A DNA stretch of 64,000 bases from Bombus terrestris (taxonomy: Eukaryota; Arthropoda; Insecta; Hymenoptera; Apidae). The stretch lies in the NCBI RefSeq assembly GCF_910591885.1, contig NW_025963548.1, positions 1,355,501-1,419,500 of the forward strand, written 5' to 3'. The notes beneath the pieces are model-generated. The model ran no database searches. It was not told the DNA's origin and saw only the letters and a program-made list of their open reading frames with translations. The translations under genes were made by a program, and so were the position numbers. Shown piece after piece: positions 10,305 through 25,075 of the stretch; position 1 is the stretch's first letter, and each line of letters starts with the position of its first letter.

Positions 10305-13300
10305 ATAAAGACTTCCGGCTCCTCGGGCTGGTGCGAATATTTCAATGTCCCTATGTGCCAAACCGTTGGTTTGTGACACACCTTTACGCGACCCTCGCTC
10401 GCTGCGCTCGCTCGAAAAATATAGCCTAACCTAAAACCAATCCCTCTTGCGTTCGTTATTCGATAAGGCGGCGACTTATTTCAAATTTGCTAACGTGTCG
10501 GATCGGTTGTGAGGTTGGACTGGATTTTTACGAGCGAGCGGAGCGAGCGAGCTACGATTACAATTTCCACGCTATACATATACCTTATATTGCCTTGCAT
10601 ATATTTCCGGTTTTTGCCTAATTTAGTCAGCGATATCGGACCACACATTGCACTGTACTATGTGGAAATATTACTATTTATGCTAAACTGTTGATAAACT
10701 GTATACTTTCGTCAGTACGCAATTCGATAAAGACTTCCGGCTCCTCGGGCTGGTGCGAATATTTCAATGTCTCTATGTGCCAAGCCGTTGGTTTGTGACA
10801 CACCTTTACGCACCCCTCGCTCGCTGCGCTCGCTCGAAAACTATAGCCTAACCTAAAACCAATCCCTCTTGCGTTCGTTATTCGATAAGGCGGCGACTTA
10901 TTTCAAATTTGCTAACGTGTCGGATCGGTTGTGAGGTTGGACTAGATTTATACGAGCGAGCGGAGCGAGCGAGCTACGATTACAATTTCCACGCTATACA
11001 TATACCTTATATTGCCTTGCATATATTTCCGGTTTTTGCCTAATTTAGTCAGCGATATCGGACCACACCTTGCACTGTACTATGTGTAAATACTACTATT
11101 TATGTAAAACTATTGATAAACTGTATACTTTCGTCAGTACGCAATTCGATAAAGACTTCCGGCTCCTCGGGCTGGTGCGAATATTTCAATGTCCCTATGT
11201 GCCAAACCGTTGGTTTGTGACACACCTTTACGCGACCCTCGCTCGCTGCGCTCGCTCGAAAAATATAGCCTAACCTAAAACCAATCCCTCTTGCGTTCGT
11301 TATTCGATAAGGCGGCGACTTATTTCAAATTTGCTAACGTGTCGGATCGGTTGTGAGGTTGGACTGGATTTTTACGAGCGAGCGGACCGAGCGAGCTACG
11401 ATTACAATTTCCACGCTATACATATACCTTATATTGCCTTGCATATATTTCCGGTTTTTGCCTAATTTAGTCAGCGATATCGGACCACACATTGCACTGT
11501 ACTATGTGGAAATATTACTATTTATGCTAAACTGTTGATAAACTGTATACTTTCGTCAGTACGCAATTCGATAAAGACTTCCGGCTCCTCGGGCTGGTGC
11601 GAATATTTCAATGTCTCTATGTGCCAAGCCGTTGGTTTGTGACACACCTTTACGCACCCCTCGCTCGCTGCGCTCGCTCGAAAACTATAGCCTAACCTAA
11701 AACCAATCCCTCTTGCGTTCGTTATTCGATAAGGCGGCGACTTATTTCAAATTTGCTAACGTGTCGGATCGGTTGTGAGGTTGGACTAGATTTATACGAG
11801 CGAGCGGAGCGAGCGAGCTACGATTACAATTTCCACGCTATACATATACCTTATATTGCCTTGCATATATTTCCGGTTTTTGCCTAATTTAGTCAGCGAT
11901 ATCGGACCACACATTGCACTGTACTATGTGGAAATATTACTATTTATGTAAAACTATTGATAAACTGTATACTTTCGTCAGTACGCAATTCGATAAAGAC
12001 TTCCGGCTCCTCGGGCTGGTGCGAATATTTCAATGTCCCTATGTGCCAAACCGTTGGTTTGTGACACACCTTTACGCGACCCTCGCTCGCTGCGCTCGCT
12101 CGAAAACTATAGCCTAACCTAAAACCAATCCCTCTTGAGTTCGTTATTCGATAAGGCGGCGACTTATTTCTAATTTGCGAACGTGTCGGATCGGTTGTGA
12201 GGTTGGACTAGATTTTTACCGGCGAGCGGAGCGAGCGAGCAACGATTACAATTACCAAGCTATACATATACCTTATATTGCCTTGCATAATTTTCCAGTT
12301 ATTTCCTAATTTTGTGAGCGATGTCGGACCACACGTTGCACTGTACTATGTGAAAATATTACTATTTATGTAAAACTATTGATGAAATGTAAACTTTTGT
12401 CAGTATGCAATTCGATAAAGACTTGCGGTTGCTCGGGCTGGTGCGAATATTTCAATGTCCCTATGTTCCAAACCGTTGGTTTGTGACACACAATTACGCG
12501 TCCCTCACTCGCTGCGCTCGCTCGAACACCATAGGCCAACCTAAAACCAATCCCTCTTGCGTTCGTTATTCGACAAGGAGGTGACTTATTTCAAATTTGC
12601 TAACGTGTCGGATCGGTTGTGAGGTTGGACTAGATTTTTACGAGCGAGCGGAGCGGGCGAGCAACGATTACAATTTCCAAGCTATACATATACCTCATAC
12701 TACCTTGTATATATTTCCTGTTATAGCCTAATTTTGTCAGCGATTTCGGACCACACGTTGCACTCTACTATGTGGAAATATTACTATTTATGTAAAACTA
12801 TTGATAAACTGTAAACTTTCGTCAGTACGCAATTCGATAAAGACTTCCGGCTCCTCCGGCTGGTGCGAATATTTCAATGTCTCTATGTGCCAAGCCGTTG
12901 CTTTGTGACACACCTTTACGCATCCCTCGCTCGCTGCGCTCGCTCGAAAACTATAGCCTAACCTAAAACCAATCCCTCTTGCGTTCGATATTCGATAAGG
13001 CGGCGACTTATTTCAAATTTGCTAACGTGTCGGATCGGTTGTGAGATTGGACTGGATTTTTACGAGCGAGCGGAGCGAGCGAGCTACGATTACAATTTCC
13101 AAGCTATACATATACCTTATATTGCCTTGCATATATTTCCTGTTATTGCCTAATTTTGTCAGCGATTTCGGACCACACGTTGCACTCTACTATGTGGAAA
13201 TATTACTATTTATGTAAAACTATTGATAAACTGTAAACTTTCGTCAGTACGCAATTCGATAAAGACTTCCGGCTCCTCCGGCTGGTGCGAATATTTCAAT

Positions 13301-16300
13301 GTCTCTATGTGCCAAGCCGTTGGTTTGTGACACACCTTTACGCATCCCTCGCTCGCTGCGCTCGCTCGAAAACTATAGCCTAACCTAAAACCAATCCCTC
13401 TTGCGTTCGTTATTCGATAAGGCGGCGACTTATTTCAAATTTGCTAACGTGTCGGATCGGTTGTGAGGTTGGACTGGATTTTTACGAGCGAGCGGAGCGA
13501 GCGAGCTACGATTACAATTTCCACGCTATACATATACCTTATATTGCCTTGCATATATTTCCGGTTTTTGCCTAATTTAGTCAGCGATATCGGACCACAC
13601 ATTGCACTGTACTATGTGGAAATATTACTATTTATGCTAAACTGTTGATAAACTGTATACTTTCGTCAGTACGCAATTCGATAAAGACTTCCGGCTCCTC
13701 GGGCTGGTGCGAATATTTCAATGTCCCTATGTGCCAAACCGTTGGTTTGTGACCCACCTTTACGCGACCCTCGCTCGCTGCACTCGCTCGAAAACTATAG
13801 CCTAACCTAAAACCAATCCCTCTTGCGTTCGTTATTCGATAAGGCGGCGACTTATTTCTAATTTGCCAACGTGTCGGATCGGTTGTGAGGTTGGACTAGA
13901 TTTTTACGAGCGAGCGGAGCGAGCGAGCAACGATTACAATTTCCAAGCTATACATATACCTTATATTACCTTGTATATATTTCCTGTTATTGCCTAATTT
14001 TGTCAGCGATTTCGGACCACACGTTGCACTCTACTATGTGGAAATATTACTATTTATGTAAAACTATTGATAAACTGTAAACTTTCGTCAGTACGCAATT
14101 CGATAAAGACTTCCGGCTCCTCGGGCTGGTGCGAATATTTCAATGTCCCTATGTTCCAAACCGTTGGTTTGTGACACACAATTACGCGTCCCTCACTCGC
14201 TGCGCTCGCTCGAACAACATAGGCTAACCTAAAACCAATCGCTCTTGCGTTCGTTATTCGACAAGGAGGTGACTTATTTCAAATTTGCTAACGTGTCGGA
14301 TCGGTTGTGAGGTTGGACTGGATTTTTACGAGCGAGCGGAGCGAGCGAGCTACGATTACAATTTCCACGCTATACATATACCTTATATTGCCTTGCATAT
14401 ATTTCCGGTTTTTGCCTAATCTAGTCAGCGATATCGGACCACACGTTGCACTGTACTATGTGGAAATATTACTATTTATGTAAAACTATTGATAAACTGT
14501 AAACTTTCGTCAGTACGCAATTCGATAAAGACTTCCGGCTCCTCGGGCTGGTGCGAATATTTCAATGTCCCTATGTGCCAAACCGTTGGTTTGTGACACA
14601 CCTTTACGCGACCCTCGCTCGCTGCGCTCGCTCGAAAACTATAGCCTAACCTAAAACCAATCCCTCTTGCATTCGTTATTCGACATGGAGGCGACTTATT
14701 TCAAATTTGCTAACGTGTCGGATCGGTTGTGAGGTTGGACTAGATTTTTACGAGCGAGCGGAGCGAGCGAGCAACGATTACAATTTCCAAGCTATACATA
14801 TACCTTATACTACCTTGTATATATTTCCTGTTATTGCCTAATTTTGTCAGCGATTTCGGACCACACGTTGCACTCTACTATGTGGAAATATTACTATTTA
14901 TGTAAAACTATTGATAAACTGTAAACTTTCGTCAGTACGCAATTCGATAAAGACTTCCGGCTCCTCGGGCTGGTGCGAATATTTCAATGTCCCTATGTGC
15001 CAAACCGTTGGTTTGTGACACACCTTTACGCGACCCTCGCTCGCTGCGCTCGCTCGAAAACTATAGCCTAACCTAAAACCAATCCCTCTTGCGTTCGTTA
15101 TTCGATAAGGCGGCGACTTATTTCAAATTTGCTAACGTGTCGGATCGGTTGCGAGGTTGGACTAGATTTATACGAGCGAGCGGAGCGAGCGAGCTACGAT
15201 TACAATTTCCACGCTATACATATACCTTATATTGCCTTGCATATATTTCCGGTTTTTGCCTAATTTAGTCAGCGATATCGGACCACACGTTGCACTGTAC
15301 TATGTGAAAATATTACTATTTATGTAAAACTATGGATGAAATGTAAACTTTTGTCAGTATGCAATTCGATAAAGACTTGCGGTTCCTCGGGCTGGTGCGA
15401 ATATTTCAATGTCCCTATGTTCCAAACCGTTGGTTTGTGACACACAATTACGCGTCCCTCACTCGCTGCGCTCGCTCGAACACCATAGGCCAACCTAAAG
15501 CCAATCCCTCTTGCGTCCGTTATTCGATAAGGCGGCGACTTATTTCAAATTTGCTAACGTGTCGGATCGGTTGTGAGGTTGGACTGGATTTTTACGAGCG
15601 AGCGGAGCGAGCGAGCAACGATTACAATTTCCAAGCTATACATATACCTTATATTGCCTTGCATATATTTCCTGTTATTGCCTAATTTTGTCAGCGATTT
15701 CGGACCACACGTTGCACTGTACTATGTGAAAATATTACTATTTATGTAAAACTATTGATGAAATGTAAACTTTTGTCAGTATGCAATTCGATAAAGACTT
15801 GCGGTTCCTCGGGCTGGTGCGAATATTTCAATGTCCCTATGTGCCAAACCGTTGGTTTGTGACACACCTTTACGCGACCCTCGCTCGCTGCACTCGCTCG
15901 AAAACTATAGCCTAACCTAAAACCAATCCCTCTTGCGTTCGTTATTCGATAAGGCGGCGACTTATTTCTAATTTGCCAACGTGTCGGATCGGTTGTGAGG
16001 TTGGACTAGATTTTTACGAGCGAGCGGAGCGAGCGAGCAACGATTACAATTTCCAAGCTATACATATACCTTATATTGCCTTGCATATATTTTCTGTTAT
16101 TGCCTAATTTAGTCAGCGATATCGGACCACACATTGCACTGTACTATGTGGAAATATTACTATTTATGCTAAACTGTTGATAAACTGTATACTTTCGTCA
16201 GTACGCAATTCGATAAAGACTTCCGGCTCCTCGGGCTGGTGCGAATATTTCAATGTCCCTATGTGCCAAACCGTTGGTTTGTGACACACCTTTACGCGAC

Positions 16301-16610
16301 CCTCGCTCGCTGCACTCGCTCGAAAACTATAGCCTAACCTAAAACCAATCCCTCTTGCGTTCGTTATTCGATAAGGCGGCGACTTATTTCTAATTTGCCA
16401 ACGTGTCGGATCGGTTGTGAGGTTGGACTAGATTTTTACGAGCGAGCGGAGCGAGCGAGCAACGATTACAATTTCCAAGCTATACATATACCTTATATTA
16501 CCTTGTATATATTTCCTGTTATTGCCTAATTTTGTCAGCGATTTCGGACCACACGTTGCACTCTACTATGTGGAAATATTACTATTTATGTAAAACTATT
16601 GATAAACTGT
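10305..16610 (+). repeat. 15-monomer higher-order unit, copy 2
   Basis: Near-identical copy of 3975-10280 placed directly after it. The match ends at about 16610, where GTATACTTTC (10280) is met by GTAAACTTTC and the neighbours follow a different order. The copy keeps the dimer at its start, the third-type monomer at 12239 and the CTCCGGCTGG pair at about 12855 and 13277. Low divergence implies a recent duplication or ongoing homogenisation; an assembly artefact cannot be excluded from sequence alone. Confidence 0.92.
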
Positions 16611-18470
16611 AAACTTTCGTCAGTACGCAATTCGATAAAGACTTCCGGCTCCTCGGGCTGGTGCGAATATTTCAATGTCCCTATGTGCCAAGCCGTTGAT
16701 TTGTGACACACCTTTACGCATCCCTCGCTCGCTGCGCTCGCTCGAAAACTATAGCCTAACCTAAAACCAATCCCACTTGCGTTCGTTATTCGACAAGGAG
16801 GCGACTTATTTCAAATTTGCTAACGTGTCGGATCGGTTGTGAGGTTGGACTAGATTTTTACGAGCGAGCGGAGGGAGCGAGCAACGATTACAATTTCCAA
16901 GCTATACATATACCTTATATTACCTTGCATATATTTCCTGTTATTGCCTAATTTTGTCAGCGATTTCGGACCACACGTTGCACTGTACTATGTGGAAATG
17001 TTACTATTTATGTAAAACTATTGATAAACTGTAAAATTTCGTCAGTACGCAATTCGATAAAGACTTCCGGCTCCTCGGGCTGGTGCGAATATTTCAATGT
17101 CCCTATGTGCCAAACCGTTGGTTTGTGACACACCTTTACGCGACCCTCGCTCGCTGCGCTCGCTCGAAAACTATAGCCTAACCTAAAACCAATCCCTCTT
17201 GCGTTCGTTATTCGATAAGGCGGCGACTTATTTCTAATTTGCTAACGTGTCGGATCGGTTGTGAGGTTGGACTAGATTTACACGAGCGAGCGGAGCGAGC
17301 GAGCTACGATTACAATTTCCACGCTATAGATATACCTTATATTGCCTTGTATATATTTCCGGTTTTTGCCTAATTTAGTCAGCGATATCGGACCACACGT
17401 TGCACTCTACTATGTGAAAATATTACTATTTATGTAAAACTATTGATGAAATGTAAACTTTTGTCAGTATGCAATTCGATAAAGACTTGCGGTTCCTCGG
17501 GCTGGTGCGAATATTTCAATGTCCCTATGTTCCAAACCGTTGGTTTGTGACACACAACTACGCGTCCCTCACTCGCTGCGCTCGCTCGAACACCATAGGC
17601 TAACCTAAAACCAATCCCTCTTGCGTTCGTTATTCGACAAGGAGGCGACTTATTTCAAATTTGTTAACGTGTCGGATCGGTTGTGAGGTTGGACTGGATT
17701 TTTACGAGCGACAGGAGCGAGCGAGCTACGATTACAATTTCCACGCTATACATATACCTTATATTGCCTTGAATATATTTCCTGTTATTGCCTAATTTTG
17801 TCAGCGATTTCGGACCACACGTTCCACTGTACTATGTGGAAATACTACTATTTATGTAAAACTATTGATAAACTGTAAACTTTCGTCAGTACGCAATTCG
17901 ATAAGGACTTCCGGCTCCTCGGGCTAGTGCGAATATTTCAATGTCCCTATGTGCCAAACCGTTGGTTTGTGACAAACCTTTACGCGACCCTCGCTCGCTG
18001 CGCTCGCTCGAACACCATAGGCTAACCTAAAACCAATCCCTCTTGCGTTCGTTATTCGACAAGGAGGCGACTTATTTCAAATTTGCTAACGTGTCGGATC
18101 GGTTGTGAGGTTGGACTAGATTTTTACGAGCGAGCGGAGCGAGCGAGCAACGATTACAATTTCCAAGCTATACATATACCTTATATTACCTTGCATATAT
18201 TTCCTGTTATTGCCTAATTTTGTCAGCGATTTCGGACCACACGTTGCACTGTACTATGTGAAAATATTACTATTTATGTAAAACTATTGATGAAATGTAA
18301 ACTTTTGTCAGTATGCAATTCGATAAAGACTTGCGGTTCCTCGGGCTGGTGCGAATATTTCAATGTCACTATGTTCCAAACCGTTGGTTTGTGACACACA
18401 ATTACGCGACCCTCGCTCGCTGCGCTCGCTCGAAAACTATACCCTAACCTAAAACCAATCCCTCTTGCGT
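16611..18470 (+). repeat. Mixed A/B monomers without a clear higher-order unit
   Basis: Five or so monomers mix types. The right arm near 16872 has the GAGGGAGCG variant that recurs 9 monomers later (20670). The monomer at 17303 has GCTATAGATATACC, which recurs at a 5-monomer offset (19439). Near 17710 the right arm is altered to GAGCGACAGGAGCG. No unit longer than one or two monomers is continuous here. Confidence 0.7.
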
Positions 18471-19600
18471 TCGTTATTCGATAAGGCGGCGACTTATTTC
18501 AAATTTGCTAACGTGTCGGATCGGTTGTGAGGTTGGACTAGATTTTTACGAGCGAGCGGAGCGAGCGAGCAACGATTACAATTTCCAAGCTATACATATA
18601 CCTTATACTACCTTGTATATATTTCCTGTTATTGCCTAATTTTGTCAGCGATTTCGGACCACACGTTGCATTCTACTATGTGGAAATATTACTATTTATG
18701 TGAAACTATTGATAAACTGTAAACTTTCGTCAGTACGCAATTCGATAAGGACTTCCGGCTCCTCGGGCTGGTGCGAATATTTCAATGTCCCTATGTTCCA
18801 AGCCGTTGGTTTGTGACACACCTTTACGCGACCCTCGCTCGCTGCACTCGCTCGAAAACTATAGCCTAACCTAAAACCAATCACTCTTGCGTTCGTTATT
18901 CGATAAGGCGGCGACTTATTTCAAATTTGCTAACGTGTCGGATCGGTTGTGAGGTTGGACTAGATTCTTACGAGCGAGCGGAGCGAGCGAGCAACGATTA
19001 CAATTTCCACGCTATACATATACCTTATATTGCCTTGTATATATTTCCGGTTTTTGCCTAATTTAGTCAGCGATATCGGACCACACGTTGCACTGTACTA
19101 TGTGAAAATATTACTATTTATGTAAAACTATTGATGAAATGTAAACTTTTGTCAGTATGCAATTCGATAAAGACTTGCGGTTCCTCGGGCTGGTGCGAAT
19201 ATTTCAATGTCCCTATGTTCCAAACCGTTGGTTTGTGACACACAATTACGCGTCCCTCACTCGCTGCGCTCGCTCGAACACCATAGGCTAACCTAAAACC
19301 AATCCCTCTTGCGTTCGTTATTCGATAAGGCGGCGACTTATTTCAAATTTGCTAACGTGTCGGATCGGTTGTGAGGTTGGACTAGATTTATACGAGCGAG
19401 CGGAGCGAGCGAGCTACGATTACAATTTCCACGCTATAGATATACCTTATATTGCCTTGTATATATTTCCGGTTTTTGCCTAATTTAGTCAGCGATATCG
19501 GACCACACGTTGCACTCTACTATGTGAAAATATTACTATTTATGTAAAACTATTGATGAAATGTAAACTTTTGTCAGTATGCAATTCGATAAAGACTTGC
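18470..19600 (+). repeat. Block repeated at a 7-monomer offset, copy 1
   Basis: Matches 21424-22554 at +2954 bp (7 x 422). Shared markers are TTATACTACC, GCATTCTACTATG, GATAAGGACTTCC, GTTCCAAGCCG, CAATCACTCTTG and, in the last monomer, GCTATAGATATACC. Small differences include TGTGAAACTATT near 18700 against TGTAAAACTATT, and GATTCTTACG near 18965 against GATTTTTACG. Confidence 0.75.
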
Positions 19601-22230
19601 GGTTCCTCGGGCTGGTGCGAATATTTCAATGTCACTATGTTCCAAACCGTTGGTTTGTGACACACAATTACGCGACCCTCGCTCGCTGCGCTCGCTCGAA
19701 AACTATACCCTAACCTAAAACCAATCCCTCTTGCGTTCGTTATTCGATAAGGCGGCGACTTATTTCAAATTTGCTAACGTGTCGGATCGGTTGTGAGGTT
19801 GGACTAGATTTTTACGAGCGAGCGGAGCGAGCGAGCAACGATTACAATTTCCAAGCTATACATATACCTTATATTACCTTGTATATATTTCCTGTTATTG
19901 CCTAATTTTGTCAGCGATTTCGGACCACACGTTGCACTCTACTATGTGGAAATGTTACCATTTATGTAAAACTATTGATAAACTGTAAACTTTCGTCAGT
20001 ATGCAATTCGATAAAGACTTCCGGCTCCTCGGGCTGGTGCGAATATTTCAATGTCCCTATGTGCCACACCGTTGGTTTGTGACACACCTTTACGCGACCA
20101 TCGCTCGCTGCGCTCGCTCGAAAACTATAGCCTAACCTAAAACCAATCCCTCTTGCGTTCGTTATTCTATAAGGCGGCGACTTATTTCAAATTTGCTAAC
20201 GTGTCGGATCGGTTGTGAGGTTGGACTAGATTTTTACGAGCGAGCGGAGCGAGCGAGCAACGATTACAATTTCCAAGCTATACATATACCTTATATTACC
20301 TTGCATATATTTCCTGTTATTGCCTAATTTTGTCAGCGATTTCGGACCACACGTTGCACTGTACTATGTGAAAATATTACTATTTATGTAAAACTATTGA
20401 TGAAATGTAAACTTTTGTCAGTATGCAATTCGATAAAGACTTGCGGTTCCTCGGGCTGGTGCGAATATTTCAATGTCCCTATGTTCCAAACCGTTGGTTT
20501 GTGACACACAATTACGCGTCCCTCACTCGCTGCGCTCGCTCGAACACCATAGGCTAACATAAAACCAATCCCTCTTGCGTTCGTTATTCGACAAGGAGGC
20601 GACTTATTTCAAATTTGCTAACGTGTCGGATCGGTTGTGAGGTTGGACTAGATTTTTACGAGCGAGCGGAGGGAGCGAGCAACGACTGCATTTTCCAAGC
20701 TATACATATACCTTATATTACCTTGCATATATTTCCTGTTATTACCTAATTTTGTCAGCGATTTCGGACCACACGTTGCACTGTACTATGTGGAAATAGT
20801 ACTATTTATGTAAAACTATTGATAAACTGTAAAATTTCGTCAGTACGCAATTCGATAAAGACTTCCGGCTCCTCGGGCTGGTGCGAATATTTCAATGTCC
20901 CTATGTGCCAAACCGTTGGTTTGTGACACACCTTTACGCGACCCTCGCTCGCTGCGCTCGCTCGAAAACTATAGCCTAACCTAAAACCAATCCCTCTTGC
21001 GTTCGTTATTCGATAAGGCGGCGACTTATTTCTAATTTGCTAACGTGTCGGATCGGTTGTGAGGTTGGACTAGATTTTTACGAGCGAGCGGAGCGAGCGA
21101 GCAACGATTACAATTTCCAAGCTATACATATACCTTATACTACCTTGTATATATTTCCTGTTATTGCCTAATTTTGTCAGCGATTTCGGACCACACGTTG
21201 CATTCTACTATGTGGAAATATTACTATTTATGTAAAACTATTGATAAACTGTAAACTTTCGTCAGTACGCAATTCGATAAGGACTTCCGGCTCCTCGGGC
21301 TGGTGCGAATATTTCAATGTCCCTATGTGCCACACCGTTGGTTTGTGACACACCTTTACGCGACCCTCGCTCGCTGCGCTCGCTCGAAAACTATAGCCTA
21401 ACCAAAAACCAATCCCTCTTGCGTTCGTTATTCGATAAGGAGGCGACTTATTTCAAATTTGGAAACCTGTCGGATCGGTTGTGAGGTTGGACTAGATTTT
21501 TACGAGCGAGCGGAGCGAGCGAGCAACGATTACAATTTCCAAGCTATACATATACCTTATACTACCTTGTATATATTTCCTGTTATTGCCTAATTTTGTC
21601 AGCGATTTCGGACCACACGTTGCATTCTACTATGTGGAAATATTACTATTTATGTAAAACTATTGATAAACTGTAAACTTTCGTCAGTACGCAATTCGAT
21701 AAGGACTTCCGGCTCCTCGGGCTGGTGCGAATATTTCAATGTCCCTATGTTCCAAGCCGTTGGTTTGTGACACACCTTTACGCGACCCTCGCTCGCTGCA
21801 CTCGCTCGAAAACTATAGCCTAACCTAAAACCAATCACTCTTGCGTTCGTTATTCGATAAGGCGGCGACTTATTTCAAATTTGCTAACGTGTCGGATCGG
21901 TTGTGAGGTTGGACTAGATTTTTACGAGCGAGCGGAGCGAGCGAGCAACGATTACAATTTCCACGCTATACATATACCTTATATTGCCTTGTATATATTT
22001 CCGGTTTTTGCCTAATTTAGTCAGCGATATCGGACCACACGTTGCACTGTACTATGTGAAAATATTACTATTTATGTAAAACTATTGATGAAATGTAAAC
22101 TTTTGTCAGTATGCAATTCGATAAAGACTTGCGGTTCCTCGGGCTGGTGCGAATATTTCAATGTCCCTATGTTCCAAACCGTTGGTTTGTGACACACAAT
22201 TACGCGTCCCTCACTCGCTGCGCTCGCTCG
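19600..22230 (+). repeat. Block repeated at a 14-monomer offset, copy 1
   Basis: Matches 25500-28130 at +5899 (14 x 422 minus the 9 bp lost at 23201). Rare shared markers are TGTTACCATTTATG (19955), TTATTCTATAAGG (20162), CTAACATAAAACC (20560), the ACGACTGCATTTTCC right-arm neighbour (20682) and TAACCAAAAACC (21400). Local differences include GGAAACCTG near 21461, where the second copy reads CTAACCTG. Confidence 0.8.
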
Positions 22231-22554
22231 AACACCATAGGCTAACCTAAAACCAATCCCTCTTGCGTTCGTTATTCGATAAGGCGGCGACTTATTTCAA
22301 ATTTGCTAACGTGTCGGATCGGTTGTGAGGTTGGACTAGATTTATACGAGCGAGCGGAGCGAGCGAGCTACGATTACAATTTCCACGCTATAGATATACC
22401 TTATATTGCCTTGTATATATTTCCGGTTTTTGCCTAATTTAGTCAGCGATATCGGACCACACGTTGCACTCTACTATGTGAAAATATTACTATTTATGTA
22501 AAACTATCGATGAAATGTAAACTTTTGTCAGTATGCAATTCGATAAAGACTTGC
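21424..22554 (+). repeat. Block repeated at a 7-monomer offset, copy 2
   Basis: Second copy of 18470-19600. It overlaps the end of the 14-monomer-offset block, showing that different duplication lengths have acted on the same DNA. The last monomer gains TATCGATG at 22506, a variant then found at 30094 and 34305. Confidence 0.75.
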
Positions 22555-22559
22555 GGTTC

Positions 22560-25075
22560 CTCGGGCTGGTGCGAATATTTCAATGTCCCTATGTGCCAAA
22601 CCGTTGGTTTGTGACACACCTTTACGCGACCCTCGCTCGCTGCGCTCGCTCGAAAACAATAACCTAACCTAAAACCAATCCCTCTTGCGTTCGTTATTCG
22701 ATAAGGCGGCGACTTATTTCTAATTTGCTAACGTGTCGGATCGGTTGTGAGGTTGGACTAGATTTTTACGAGCGAGCGGAGCGAGCGAGCAACGATTACA
22801 ATTTCCAAGCTATACATATACCTTATATTACCTTGCATATATTTCCTGTTATTGCCTAATTTTGTCAGCGATTTCGGACCACACGTTGCACTGTACTATG
22901 TGAAAATATTACTATTTATGTAAAACTATTGATGAAATGTAAACTTTTGTCAGTATGCAATTCGATAAAGACTTGCGGTTCCTCGGGCTGGTGCGAATAT
23001 TTCAATGTCCCTATGTTCCAAACCGTTGGTTTGTGACACACAATTACGCGTCCCTCACTCGCTGCAGTCGCTCGAACACCATAGGCTAACCTAAAACCAA
23101 TCCCTCTTGCGTTCGTTATTCGACAAGGAGGCGACTTATTTCAAATTTGCTAACGTGTCGAATCGGTTGTGAGGTTGGACTAGATTTTTACGAGCGAGCG
23201 TGCAACGATTACAATTTCCAAGCTATACATATACCTTATATTACCTTGCATATATTTCCTGTTATTGCCTAATTTTGTCAGCGATTTCGGACCACACGTT
23301 GCACTGTACTATGTGAAAATATTACTATTTATGTAAAACTATTGATGAAATGTAAACTTTTGTCAGTATGCAATTCGATAAAGACTTGCGGTTCCTCGGG
23401 CTGGTGCGAATATTTCAATGTCACTATGTTCCAAACCGTTGGTTTGTGACACACAATTACGCGACCCTCGCTCGCTGCGCTCGCTCGAAAACTATACCCT
23501 AACCTAAAACCAATCCCTCTTGCGTTCGTTATTCGATAAGGCGGCGACTTATTTCAAATTTGCTAACGTGTCGGATCGGTTGTGAGGTTGGACTAGATTT
23601 TTACGAGCGAGCGGAGCGAGCGAGCAACGATTACAATTTCCAAGCTATACATATACCTTATATTACCTTGTATATATTTCCTGTTATTGCCTAATTTTGT
23701 CAGCGATTTCGGACCACACGTTGCACTCTACTATGTGGAAATGTTACTATTTATGTAAAACTATTGATAAACTGTAAACTTTCGTCAGTATGCAATTCGA
23801 TAAAGACTTCCGGCTCCTCGGGCTGGTGCGAATATTTCAATGTCCCTATGTGCCACACCGTTGGTTTGTGACACACCTTTACGCGACCATCGCTCGCTGC
23901 GCTCGCTCGAAAACTATAGCCTAACCTAAAACCAATCCCTCTTGCGTTCGTTATTCGATAAGGCGGCGACTTATTTCTAATTTGCTAACGTGTCGGATCG
24001 GTTGTGAGGTTGGACTAGATTTTTACGAGCGAGCGGAGCGAGCGAGCAACGATTACAATTTCCAAGCTATACATATACCTTATATTACCTTGCATATATT
24101 TCCTGTTATTGCCTAATTTTGTCAGCGATTTCGGACCACACGTTGCACTGTACTATGTGAAAATATTACTATTTATGTAAAACTATTGATGAAATGTAAA
24201 CTTTTGTCAGTATGCAATTCGATAAAGACTTGCGGTTCCTCGGGCTGGTGCGAATATTTCAATGGCCCTATGTTCCAAACCGTTGGTTTGTGACACACAA
24301 TTACGCGTCCCTCACTCGCTGCGCTCGCTCGAACACCATAGGCTAACATAAAACCAATCCCTCTTGCGTTCGTTATTCGACAAGGAGGCGACTTATTTCA
24401 AATTTGCTAACGTGTCGGATCGGTTGTGAGGTTGGACTAGATTTTTACGAGCGAGCGGAGGGAGCGAGCAACGATTACAATTTCCAAGCTATACATATAC
24501 CTTATATTACCTTGCATATATTTCCTGTTATTGCCTAATTTTGTCAGCGATTTCGGACCACACGTTGCACTGTACTATGTGGAAATGTTACTATTTATGT
24601 AAAACTATTGATAAACTGTAAAATTTCGCCAGTACGCAATTCGATAAAGACTTCCGGCTCCTCGGGCTGGTGCGAATATTTCAATGTCCCTATGTGCCAA
24701 ACCGTTGGTTTGTGACACACCTTTACGCGACCCTCGCTCGCTGCGCTCGCTCGAAAACTATAGCCTAACCTAAAACCAATCCCTCTTGCGTTCGTTATTC
24801 GATAAGGCGGCGACTTATTTCTAATTTGCTAACGTGTCGGATCGGTTGTGAGGTTGGACTAGATTTTTACGAGCGAGCGGAGCGAGCGAGCAACGATTAC
24901 AATTTCCAAGCTATACATATACCTTATACTACCTTGTATATATTTCCTGTTATTGCCTAATTTTGTCAGCGATTTCGGACCACACGTTGCATTCTACTAT
25001 GTGGAAATATTACTATTTATGTAAAACTATTGATAAACTGTAAACTTTCGTCAGTACGCAATTCGATAAGGACTT
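22560..25075 (+). repeat. Block repeated at a 19-monomer offset, copy 1
   Basis: Matches 30568-33085 at +8008 (19 x 422 minus 10, accounted for by a 9-bp and a 1-bp loss). Shared markers are CGAAAACAATAACC (22651), the TGCAGTCG arm (23064), the 9-bp-deleted right arm (23201), TGTCACT (23415), GCGACCATCGCTCG (23882) and the GAGGGAGCG arm (24459). A short patch around 23955-24040 differs, which fits local conversion. Confidence 0.8.
23192..23200 (+). repeat. Monomer with exact 9-bp loss (T form), first in window
   Basis: Only one of the two GAGCGAGCG units is left, followed by TGCAACG. The linked variants GTCGAATCGG (GATC lost) and TGCAGTCG lie just upstream. Confidence 0.9.
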
